Source of the DNA: JAEUMD01 sp036768475
GTDB taxonomy: Bacteria; Pseudomonadota; Alphaproteobacteria; Rhizobiales; Hyphomicrobiaceae
Assembly: GCA_036768475.1 (NCBI GenBank)
Contig: DAIPMW010000004.1
Location: 124,001 to 188,000 of the forward strand
Reading direction: 5' to 3'
Length of the DNA stretch: 64,000 bases
The notes below the pieces were generated by a model. It was not told the origin of the DNA and ran no database searches. It saw only the letters and a list, made by a program, of their open reading frames with translations. Position numbers and translations under genes: made by a program. Each line of letters opens with the position of its first letter. Positions within the stretch are counted from its first letter, which is position 1. Positions 18,529 to 25,950 of this stretch are shown in pieces.

Positions 18529-18560
18529 AAAAAACCTCGGCTGAAGACCGAGGTTTTTCG
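18529..18560 (-). terminator. Terminator after DUF2853 gene (bidirectional form)
   Basis: AAAACCTCGG at 18531-18540 pairs perfectly with CCGAGGTTTT at 18548-18557 across a 7-nt loop. Both flanks give T-runs, so it can act on either strand. The minus-strand DUF2853 gene ends 44 bp away. Confidence 0.9.
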
Positions 18561-18603
18561 AGGTTCGTGAAATTCAGGATATGGCGTGCATCATGGATCG
18601 GCA

Positions 18604-18924
18604 TCAGCCCGCCAGTGCATCGACCTTGCCGAATTTCTCTGCGAGCAGATAATAGAAGGTGACGCGCTGCTTTTGCTTGTCGGCCTTCATTTTCTCGCAG
18701 ACGTCCTTGATCGCTGCGTCAATGGCCTTGTCGTCGCTAAGGCCCAGTTTTTTCTTGCACCAGCTGTCGCGAACACGGTCGAGCTCATCCTTGCTGGAGC
18801 AGGAGACGAGGGAGGCGTCCTTGCTCTTGAGGGCTATCCCCAAGTGCTTGACGATGCCGGACACGGCCTTTTCGTTGGCGCCGGGCACGTAGCGCTTGAG
18901 GTCATCCAGATATTCTGTGCTCAT
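18604..18924 (-). CDS. DUF2853 family protein
   Basis: This 106-residue soluble, helical protein begins MSTEYLDDLKRYVP and contains CKKKLGLSDDKAIDAAIKDV, matching the DUF2853 family of alphaproteobacterial and Bacteroidetes proteins of unknown function. ATG 18924 follows GGGAGAT; the open frame extends further upstream without support. It stands alone with a strong terminator. Two cysteines flank the central helix. Confidence 0.82.
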   Translation of the reverse strand: MSTEYLDDLKRYVPGANEKAVSGIVKHLGIALKSKDASLVSCSSKDELDRVRDSWCKKKLGLSDDKAIDAAIKDVCEKMKADKQKQRVTFYYLLAEKFGKVDALAG

Positions 18925-19220
18925 TCTCGGATCTCCCGTATTCAAGTCTTGAGTCATATCGCGAAGGGATAAACACGTGGGATGCACAGGGCACCTTACC
19001 GTCCGTGCGCGTCCGGTCATAGCGTTAGGGCGAGAGAAAATTAAGGGCCGCGGGCACTTGGAACGCGAAAACTGATGTACGGCAGGGCGCCATGCGATTG
19101 CGCGCCATGTTGCGGTCGTGTGCCGCCGCACAATTTGTTCCGTTGGGTCAATCGGTTAGACGGGCGACGGCCCAAGATGTGCAGGTCTGCGAGCCGTTGG
19201 CGCTCCGGTCACGGTTCCCC

Positions 19221-20333
19221 TCATGCATTCGCGGGGTCGTGTGGGTGGCCCTTGAAGGCCATGTAGCTTGCGTTGATTCGGGCAGAGTGCGCGTCGTGGC
19301 CGCTCAGGTCGGCAACGACAGTGGCGGCGATCCGGGACAGCTCATCGGTAACGACATCCCAATGCGGCGGGCGCTTGTAGTCACTCGTGTAGATCGCCGA
19401 ATCTGTCATTTGATCGAAGGCGCGCGCTTCTGCCAAAGCGTCAGCACGGCTTGCGGCGAGGGCTTCGCTCGCAAGTGCCGACAGCATGATGCGTTCGCTC
19501 GCTGCCAGAGCATCCCACAGGCTGCGGCGCAGGCCGAGCGTAATCGCGTGACCCGTGTCGCACAGACCGGGTAGCAGACGATGCGGAAGAGCGGCATGGA
19601 GTGCTGCGAACCGCTCGTGCGGGATCGCAAAAGCCGGGCCATGGAGCTCGATGCCGTCGAGGTCGGGGGCGCCGATCAAATCACTCACGGACGCAACGAC
19701 GCCATCTGCAGGGTGTGCATCGACGGCCTCAAGTACTTCTGCGGCGAGCCCTGTGATGGCGATGTGTTTGCCGCGGAAGTCGGCACGGGTGCGGATGGGT
19801 GTGCGAGTGAAGAGGCCGTGGGCCGCTCCTGAATGGCCGATCACGAGGCCCTTCATGTTAAACTCCGCCGCGAGGGTGTCCCACAGGTCCTGTCCGCTGG
19901 CAGCCGTGAGCCATGCATTGAGGTGGTCGATGTCCATGCCGGTGCCGCAAGGCAGGCCGGCGAAGTAGGAAAACGCGGGATGTAACGTGCGATGCGCATG
20001 CTCGTGGCCAGCGTAGAGGTCAGCATCGCCGGTTATCACGGACTTGAAAGCGTTGCCGCCGACCAGCGGTTCATCGGCGATATCAATGACCCAGCGGCCG
20101 TTGGTGGCTGCTTCGATGCGTCTCACAAACCGGTGGATGTGGTCGGCGGGTCCCGATACCGAATCGGGCCACAGGCACACCATGCGAAGTCTACGCCGAT
20201 GCTGCACGACATTTGGCGTGGCGAGCCCCCGGAAATCGTCTGCGGCCTTTGCGGCGCTTGCAGCTGCCACGGCCGCTGTTCCGAGCCCGAGAGCGGCGGC
20301 GCTCGAGCCTTTGAGAAAATCACGACGGTCCAT
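19221..20333 (-). CDS. TRAP-type solute-binding protein (DctP-like), Tat-exported
   Basis: The 370-residue protein starts with a Tat signal (DRRDFLKGSSAAALGLGTAA) and a ribosome site AAGGAGA. The mature part has the DctP-like fold: WPDSVSGPADHIHRF near the start, RTRADFRGKHIAIT in the middle. Such proteins capture carboxylates or similar ligands in the periplasm for a DctQ/DctM membrane pair, but neither is encoded nearby. It is therefore either an orphan binding protein serving a distant system or a sensor component. Confidence 0.72.
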   Translation of the reverse strand: MDRRDFLKGSSAAALGLGTAAVAAASAAKAADDFRGLATPNVVQHRRRLRMVCLWPDSVSGPADHIHRFVRRIEAATNGRWVIDIADEPLVGGNAFKSVITGDADLYAGHEHAHRTLHPAFSYFAGLPCGTGMDIDHLNAWLTAASGQDLWDTLAAEFNMKGLVIGHSGAAHGLFTRTPIRTRADFRGKHIAITGLAAEVLEAVDAHPADGVVASVSDLIGAPDLDGIELHGPAFAIPHERFAALHAALPHRLLPGLCDTGHAITLGLRRSLWDALAASERIMLSALASEALAASRADALAEARAFDQMTDSAIYTSDYKRPPHWDVVTDELSRIAATVVADLSGHDAHSARINASYMAFKGHPHDPANA

Positions 20334-20438
20334 GCTCTGTCTCCTTGGGTGGGAGCGAGCTTTATCAAAGCGTAACGGCTGGAACATGACAATGGCCCGG
20401 CCGTGGCATCTGAGGCGTGTCGTGCCAGTGTTTGCCGA

Positions 20439-20930
20439 TCAGTTGACGCGCCCCATCAGGTGGTTGATGGCGTGGAAAAAGTTCTCCGGGCCGACGTAGC
20501 CTGGAATGCGGCCGACCTCGCGGTTATTGTGCATCAAAACCGTGGTCGGGACCATCTCGACGGGGCTGTCGAGACCCAGCTCGTCGTAGGCCTTGTCGTT
20601 CAAGTCAATGAATTTCAGGGGCAGGCTGCGGCTCTTGGGCGAGGTCTGATAGGCCGGCACGACATAGCGGCGGAACATGCTGCAATACGTGCAGCCCGGC
20701 GCTTCAAGCACGACGAGCTGCAGATTGGCGGCGGCATCTTCGCCCGTAATGGTCGCGGTCGATACCAGATCGGCGTCACGAGCGGCTTCTGCGTGCGTCG
20801 CGGAGATGCAAAATATCGGAGCGATTGGCAGAACAAACAACGCCATGAGGCGCGCCCGGGTGGTGTTGCGCCGGATGTGCCGTGTGCGTTCGGGTATGCG
20901 GGTCAGGATTTTCTGGCGCCTGTCGGTCAT
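20439..20930 (-). CDS. Thioredoxin-fold protein, periplasmic (SoxW/SoxS-like)
   Basis: The 163-residue protein has an N-terminal basic stretch and a signal/anchor helix (about 28-48) ending ATHAEA. A thioredoxin-like domain follows with the redox motif EAPGCTYCSMFRR (CTYC), LPLKFIDLND and the cis-Pro loop MVPTTVLM. It probably reduces or isomerises disulphides in the periplasm. ATG 20930 follows GAGG. It lies between the TRAP binding protein and the NicO gene on the same strand, but 106 bp from the former, so co-transcription is uncertain. Confidence 0.75.
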   Translation of the reverse strand: MTDRRQKILTRIPERTRHIRRNTTRARLMALFVLPIAPIFCISATHAEAARDADLVSTATITGEDAAANLQLVVLEAPGCTYCSMFRRYVVPAYQTSPKSRSLPLKFIDLNDKAYDELGLDSPVEMVPTTVLMHNNREVGRIPGYVGPENFFHAINHLMGRVN

Positions 20931-21078
20931 CGGTGGCCTCGTGCCGAAATGGTGAGCTGGTTTGGCTCATCCAAATCGCGGGCCGTTATGGGGCTGGCTT
21001 GCGGTGCAACAGCGCGTAAGTTTTCGTTAAGGTTAACACCGACGGTGCCATCGTTCGCTCAGAAAGGCATCCTTCGCG

Positions 21079-22302
21079 TCAGAAGGGTACGGCGGGCTGC
21101 AGTGATCCCATGAAGAAGGTGGCGCCGAGCGCCGTCACGAGAGCCGCGCCGCCGAGACCCGCCGCTCGCTCGATGCGCCAACCCCAGCGGCTGTCTTCAC
21201 CGGCCATGCGGGTTGCCAGTTCGCGCGAGCCGACAGCGAGGGCGGCCAATGCCGACACGGTGATGGCGGTGCCGAGCGCCATGGCGAACGTGGCGAAGAC
21301 ACCCGCCCACATCAGGCCCTGACTGATGGCGAATACGAGTACGATGATGGCGCCGGTGCAGGGGCGAATTCCGACCGAGAAGGCTACGGCGAGCGCACTG
21401 GTCCACGACCACGCGCCGTTGAGCTGGTCGGCTGCCGGCATGTGGGCATGACCGCACCCACAATCCTCGCCATGATGTTGATGATGGGCGATGGTGTTGT
21501 GGTCGATAGGGCATGCCTGAAGCGGGTCGGCCTGGTCGCCGTGCCGAATCTCACGGGCGTGATGATGGTGGGCGTGGGCATGACGATGGTGGTTGGTGTG
21601 AGCATGCGTATGCGTATCCGTATGCGCTGCGCCAGTGCCTGCCGTGCGGTGCTGCTGCCATCCCGCGATCACCGCCTTCACTTGTGTGTACAGCAGCCAA
21701 ATACCGATCAGGGTGACGAGGCCCCAGCTCAGCGTCTCGACCCAGCCTTCGGTCGCCTTGATGTCGAGGCTGGTGGCGCGCAACACCAGTACGAGTATGG
21801 CGACGAGGACGAGGGCAGACAGGCCCTGGATGGCGGCGGCCAGGAACGACAGTGCGATGCCGCGCTTCACGGTACGCTCGTTGGCGAGCACATAGGATGA
21901 AATGACGGCCTTGCCATGGCCCGGTCCGGCGGCGTGGAGGACGCCGTAGCCGAAGGAAATCGCACCGAGGACCAGCGCCGCCCACAGCGGATTTCCAGTT
22001 TTCAGATCCTTGACGGCGGTCGCCAGCGCACGGTGCACTTTCTGTTGTGTGGCCATCAGCCATGCATAGAAGCGGCCAAACGGTCCGCTTGTAATGCTGG
22101 GTTGTGAACCGGCGCTGCGGCTGGCAAACGGACTTTGTTTTCGCACGTCGGCGGCTTTGTGCCGGGCTGCCGGGAACTCGTCGGTTGCAGCGGCGGCAGC
22201 TGCTGGAGCACGTGGAGAAGGAGCCTGCGCCGACGCCGGTGTTGCGACGACGACGAGCAACGCCACCGTGAATAACAACGCTTTGATGATCGATTGCATC
22301 AT
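21079..22302 (-). CDS. NicO/RcnA-family metal exporter with His-rich loop
   Basis: The protein has 407 residues from ATG 22302. After a signal peptide (to about PASAQ) it has about six membrane helices. The NicO motif AAGPGHGKAVISSY and the later GIRPCTGAIIVL are intact. Between them lies a loop of about 65 residues crowded with histidines, ending in GEDCGCGHAH, which would bind Ni, Co or Zn. The stop of the DUF1007 gene lies only 7 nt upstream, so they form one unit. In the family, RcnA-like members export nickel or cobalt; with DUF1007 and a nearby znuA, a role in zinc handling is equally possible. Confidence 0.88.
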   Translation of the reverse strand: MMQSIIKALLFTVALLVVVATPASAQAPSPRAPAAAAAATDEFPAARHKAADVRKQSPFASRSAGSQPSITSGPFGRFYAWLMATQQKVHRALATAVKDLKTGNPLWAALVLGAISFGYGVLHAAGPGHGKAVISSYVLANERTVKRGIALSFLAAAIQGLSALVLVAILVLVLRATSLDIKATEGWVETLSWGLVTLIGIWLLYTQVKAVIAGWQQHRTAGTGAAHTDTHTHAHTNHHRHAHAHHHHAREIRHGDQADPLQACPIDHNTIAHHQHHGEDCGCGHAHMPAADQLNGAWSWTSALAVAFSVGIRPCTGAIIVLVFAISQGLMWAGVFATFAMALGTAITVSALAALAVGSRELATRMAGEDSRWGWRIERAAGLGGAALVTALGATFFMGSLQPAVPF

Positions 22303-22309
22303 GCCGAGG

Positions 22310-22984
22310 TCATGTCTTGGGGCAGTTGAGCACGATCGACTTGGCAACGGCGCCGCCGAGGTCCATGCCGACACTGCCCGATGCATCGACCTGAGCGGCC
22401 TGGGCCAGTCGTTTCGCCAGCTCTTCATCCTCCTTGGGAACAGCGATTGCCGCTTGGCAGCCCGCAGGAGCATTGGCAAGCGTCACGGCGTTCTCCTTGG
22501 CCAACTCGAAGGAGATGAAGAAGCTCGGGTCATATACGGCAAAGCTCAGCCCTTCCGCTTCGGCGAGCACGGGCTGATCAAGGGGCATCGTCATGTGCAG
22601 CGAAAGCTGGCCGTTCGTATATTCCAGCCAATAATCCTTCGGGTCGGCGAGTTTCAGCAGGGAGTCGCCGAGCCTCGGGAATGTGAAGTAGTCGAATTCT
22701 TTCAGGCCGTCGATGTTGACCTGGGCAAGCTCCGCCAGCTCCTTGCGGTCGTACTGGCCGTCGTTGTTGGCATCGAGGCCCTGTATCGCCATGGCGGCGT
22801 ACATCTCGTCGAATGTCCACTTCTGCATGAAGCCGGTAACGGCACCGCGCTCATAGGTTACCGTCGTCTCGACGGTCACCCACACGTGGGGATGGGCATC
22901 CGCGGGTCGCGGCGCCAGCGCTGCGAGCGCCATTGCGAGGCACACGGAAGCCGCTAGGCTCTTGAGATGGCACAGGCGTTTCAT
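22310..22984 (-). CDS. DUF1007 family periplasmic protein
   Basis: The protein has 224 residues from ATG 22984, chosen because it starts at a clean signal peptide ending PADAHPHVW. The mature HPHVWV start is the DUF1007 hallmark and could bind metal directly at the new N-terminus. A segment DANNDGQYDRKEL matches an EF-hand calcium loop. Family members are regularly linked to NicO transporters, as here (7-nt gap), and are thought to be metal-delivery or sensing accessories. The open frame continues upstream to 23044 without a ribosome site. Confidence 0.83.
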   Translation of the reverse strand: MKRLCHLKSLAASVCLAMALAALAPRPADAHPHVWVTVETTVTYERGAVTGFMQKWTFDEMYAAMAIQGLDANNDGQYDRKELAELAQVNIDGLKEFDYFTFPRLGDSLLKLADPKDYWLEYTNGQLSLHMTMPLDQPVLAEAEGLSFAVYDPSFFISFELAKENAVTLANAPAGCQAAIAVPKEDEELAKRLAQAAQVDASGSVGMDLGGAVAKSIVLNCPKT

Positions 22985-23220
22985 GGCTTGATCCATTCGC
23001 GGTATCGGCGCGGTCTTTCGGGTGGGATGTTGATCGAATCTCATTGGACTATGACGCAGACACAGGGCAAATCACAGCGCCACATCGATATTACGGTGCC
23101 TGCGGACTGAGGCGCGATCGTGGCGACCAACCGTTTGTAGTCGTTTATGATTTTTTAGTGCTGCGGCGGCGCTGCGGCAGCATTTCGCAGGGCGATGCCT
23201 TGCAGTTGTGGGCAGATGAT

Positions 23221-23241
23221 ATAACATCCGAATCATGTTAT
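23221..23241. promoter_or_regulatory. Candidate metalloregulator operator
   Basis: ATAACAT at 23221-23227 and ATGTTAT at 23235-23241 form a perfect inverted repeat with a 7-bp spacer. It is an AT-rich palindrome in a GC-rich stretch between the divergent DUF1007-NicO pair and znuA. The half-site resembles those in alphaproteobacterial Zur boxes, though the arms point the other way, so the regulator is unproven. Confidence 0.4.
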
Positions 23242-23310
23242 GTGCCTGCCGCCGGGTCTGCGGCCGGATCAACAGACTTGCGACAGCTATCGGGGGTGTC
23301 GGGGCAGGGC

Positions 23311-23439
23311 TAGAGCCTGATCGATTGAGATGGAAGCACGACTGCTTCCATCGAGGCCGTGATTGAAGCTCTCAAACAAAAAGATAGAGCAGGCCGCAAC
23401 GGCCTGAGTTGATTCAATCAAAACCTGACCTGCTCTAGA
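23311..23439 (+). repeat. Dispersed repeat family B, full copy B2
   Basis: This is the longest copy of family B. It starts TAGAGCCTGATCGATTGAG and contains the inverted repeat GATGGAAGCA/TGCTTCCATC, then GCAGGCCGCAACGGCCTG. It ends ACCTGACCTGCTCTAGA and directly abuts family A copy A3. Confidence 0.85.
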
Positions 23440-23540
23440 GCATGTTTATCTGAAGTGTGTAGCGGTTCAGTGTGAAAAACATTCTCAAAACAAGGGGTTG
23501 GATCGCATTGGTGTTTCCATCAAACAGGAAAGCGATCTAA
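23436..23540 (+). repeat. Dispersed repeat family A, full copy A3
   Basis: Starting TAGAGCATGTTTATCTGAAG, it has GTGTAGCGGTTCAGTGTG, then a diverged ACAAGGGGTTGGATCGC and a degenerate hairpin ending GCGATCTAA. It shares its first bases with the end of repeat B2, so the two form a composite just before znuA. Confidence 0.88.
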
Positions 23541-23601
23541 CGGCGACGCATTGGCGATCCGGCTTGGCGGATTCAGACGTTTCAAAAAAGGGGTATGCAG
23601 G

Positions 23602-24636
23602 ATGGGTGTCAGCGCAGTGTGGGGACGGTTGGGCTTGGTTGTTCCGGGGCTTTGCCTTGCGGCCATCGTGGCGGTCTCTCATGGATCTGCGGCAGCGCAA
23701 TCCGATCGACTCGACGTGGTCGTCACGATCAAGCCCGTGCATTCTCTGGTCGCACAGGTCATGGAAGGGGTCGGCGAACCCTCTCTGCTGATCGAGGGGC
23801 GGGCCTCTCCTCATGCGTTTTCGCTACGGCCTTCGGATGCAAAGGCACTGAACAGTGCGGACGTGGTCGTGCGTGTCGGGCCTTCGCTGGAGCCATTCAC
23901 GGTGAGACTCGCGGAAACATTGGGCTCGGAGACGACGCTGGTGACATTAGCCGAGGCGCCGGGGGTAGAGGTGCTGCAGATGCGGCGCGGATCGCGCTTC
24001 GAGGCGCATGAGCACAGCGATTCGCACGATCACGGTCATGCGGAGACCGGCCAAGATGACGGTCATGGTCATGGTGACAAGGATGCCGATGACGACGTCC
24101 ATGCTATGGGCGGCCTCGATGCGCACATCTGGCTCGATCCGGACAATGCTAAGGCGATCGTTCGCTACATTGCCAATGTGTTGGGCTCGCGGCGCCCGGA
24201 GATGAAGGACAAATTTTCCGCCAATGCTACCAAAGCGATTGCCGCCATCGACGCGCTCGATGCGGAAGTTCGCGCGGACATTGCACCGATCGTCGGTAAG
24301 CCGTTTGTCGTGTTCCATGACGCGTATCAATATTTCGAGCGTCATTACGGATTGCAGGCTGCCGGTGCCATCACGCTCAATCCGGAGGTGAAGCCTTCGG
24401 CGCGGAGGCTTTCGGAAATTCGCGAAACGCTGGCCGAAACAGGCGCAAGCTGCGTCTTCGCCGAGCCGCAATTCTCGCCGCGCATCGTCGCCAGCGTGAT
24501 TGAAGGCTCGCATGCAAAGGCGGGCACGCTCGATCCGCTCGGTGCCGATCTGCCAGCAGGACCGGATCACTACGCGGCTTTGATGCGTACCCTCGGCAAG
24601 GACATGGTGGCGTGCCTTGGAAAGAGTACAGGGTGA
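23602..24636 (+). CDS. znuA: Zinc ABC transporter substrate-binding protein ZnuA
   Basis: The protein has 344 residues from ATG 23602, behind AAGGGG; the frame extends to a TTG at 23551 without need. A signal peptide is followed by the cluster 9 binding fold: KPVHSLVAQVMEGVG, the ligand region ASPHAFSLRPSDA, a His/Asp-rich loop (HEHSDSHDHGH and on) and HIWLDPDNA, then FHDAYQYFERHY. This is the high-affinity periplasmic zinc binder. The permease and ATPase (znuB, znuC) are not beside it, which is common in this class. A strong terminator follows at 24702. Confidence 0.9.
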   Translation: MGVSAVWGRLGLVVPGLCLAAIVAVSHGSAAAQSDRLDVVVTIKPVHSLVAQVMEGVGEPSLLIEGRASPHAFSLRPSDAKALNSADVVVRVGPSLEPFTVRLAETLGSETTLVTLAEAPGVEVLQMRRGSRFEAHEHSDSHDHGHAETGQDDGHGHGDKDADDDVHAMGGLDAHIWLDPDNAKAIVRYIANVLGSRRPEMKDKFSANATKAIAAIDALDAEVRADIAPIVGKPFVVFHDAYQYFERHYGLQAAGAITLNPEVKPSARRLSEIRETLAETGASCVFAEPQFSPRIVASVIEGSHAKAGTLDPLGADLPAGPDHYAALMRTLGKDMVACLGKSTG

Positions 24637-24701
24637 TCGGCACCCGAGACGCAACTGATTGCGACAGCGTGCCGCTTGGTTGCGGGAGAGAGCCGTCCAA
24701 G

Positions 24702-24733
24702 AAAAAAGGGCAGTCCTTGCTGACTGCCCTTTC
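24702..24733 (+). terminator. Rho-independent terminator after znuA
   Basis: AAAGGGCAGT at 24705-24714 pairs with ACTGCCCTTT at 24723-24732 across an 8-nt loop, preceded by an A-run. It lies 66 bp after the znuA stop. Confidence 0.85.
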
Positions 24734-24755
24734 GTCATTTGTCACGGCGTAGCCT

Positions 24756-24858
24756 GGAGCATGTTGAGCTGAAGTGTGCAGCAGTTCAGCGTGAGACACA
24801 TGCTCGAAACAAGATGCTGGGTCGCGTTCATGTTTCCATCAAACATGAACGCGATCTA
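24756..24858 (+). repeat. Dispersed repeat family A, full copy A4
   Basis: A near-consensus copy: GAGCATGTTGAGCTGAAGTG, CAGCAGTTCAGCGTG, CATGCTCGAAACAAGATGCT, then the hairpin CGTTCATGTTT/AAACATGAACG, ending GCGATCTA. It separates znuA from the convergent L,D-transpeptidase gene, whose stop lies 7 bp further on. Confidence 0.92.
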
Positions 24859-24864
24859 TGGCAT

Positions 24865-25581
24865 TCAATTCACGTCAGCGCGGTTGGTGCGCGAGTAGCG
24901 CTGGAAGGCGCGGCGCTCGTAGCTGGCGCGGCGTGAGGCCACGGCGTTGGCATGCTGCTCCGCATCGACCTGGGTGAAGTCACCCGGTTCGGTCTTGAAG
25001 CGCTCCCACGTCACGGTTACGCGGGTGCCGGTCGGGACGCGCGGATATAGGTCGAGCACATCCTCATTATACATGCGGATGCAACCCTTGGAGACGGCCT
25101 GACCGATGGTCCAGGGCGCGTCGGTGCCATGGATGCGGTAGGTCGACGAACCGAGATAAAGCGCACGGACGCCGAGCGGGTTCAGCGGATGGCCGCCAGG
25201 TACGAACGTCGGCAGCTTCGGGTTCTCGCGGCGCATCTCCGGCGTTGGCGTCCACGGCGGGTTCTCGCGCTTCATGGAGACGGATGTCACGCCCTGCCAG
25301 CGGCTCTGTTCGCGCGGTACCGCGATCGGATAGCTGATGGCCTGGCCCTTCTTGTGGACCCAGTAGAGGCGGCGGTCGCCGAACGAGACGATCACCTGGC
25401 CAGCGTTGTACTGGCCCGGGAAGGATACGGTCTTGCGGCCACCACCGTGCTGTTCGTCGCCGCCCCACAGGAACGAGAAGAAGTCCTGTGCGGATGCGGT
25501 GGCGGTGAAAGTGGTGCTCATGAGAAGGGCGGCAGCACTCGCTGCGCAGGCCTTCAGGAAGGTAGTGGAAACGGATGTCAT
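24865..25581 (-). CDS. L,D-transpeptidase (YkuD domain)
   Basis: The protein has 238 residues from ATG 25581. It has a signal peptide (to about TATASAQ) and a YkuD catalytic domain with HGTDAPWTIGQAVSKGCIRM, containing the His and the catalytic Cys in S-K-G-C-I-R. These enzymes make 3-3 peptidoglycan cross-links or attach proteins to the wall in the periplasm. The upstream open frame to 25824 has no ribosome site. Gene stands alone, divergent from ggt. Confidence 0.9.
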   Translation of the reverse strand: MTSVSTTFLKACAASAAALLMSTTFTATASAQDFFSFLWGGDEQHGGGRKTVSFPGQYNAGQVIVSFGDRRLYWVHKKGQAISYPIAVPREQSRWQGVTSVSMKRENPPWTPTPEMRRENPKLPTFVPGGHPLNPLGVRALYLGSSTYRIHGTDAPWTIGQAVSKGCIRMYNEDVLDLYPRVPTGTRVTVTWERFKTEPGDFTQVDAEQHANAVASRRASYERRAFQRYSRTNRADVN

Positions 25582-25950
25582 TGCCTGGCGGCTCCGTATA
25601 CTCGAGTTTACGCGGTCGCGGGTTGGGTTCCGGCCCGATAACGAGCAGGAACCTTTTCCGGATCCGCGTGATGCTGCGCGGTTATGGTTGATAGATCGTA
25701 TATCGCGCGTCGTTTCCTTCCGGCAGAGCATGCGGGCCACAGTTCGACCAAGATTTTGCCGCGCGAGGTCCATGATTTGCCTTCGGTGGTCGGCAGGTCG
25801 GGGCGCGCGGCTGGATATCTTCAAAATTTCTTTTTCGGATCATGCGGTTGCGCCCCTTTTGGAGCGTTGTACCAGGGCGCGATTCGTGCCTTATGCAACC
25901 ATTGTTGCCGTTTCCCTGTAGCCAGGGAAGTCACGATCAATGGAAGTCTC
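25582..25950. other. Divergent intergenic region, transpeptidase/ggt
   Basis: The 369 bp hold the promoters of two divergent genes. An ORF in frame with ggt runs through it, but its translation is unlike the family and has no start signal, so I treat it as non-coding. No clear operator or RNA is visible. Confidence 0.4.

Noticed and set aside
25684..25950. N-terminal extension of gamma-glutamyltransferase by 89 residues
   Set aside because: The extension has no family similarity and would bury the signal peptide; ATG 25951 has a ribosome site.
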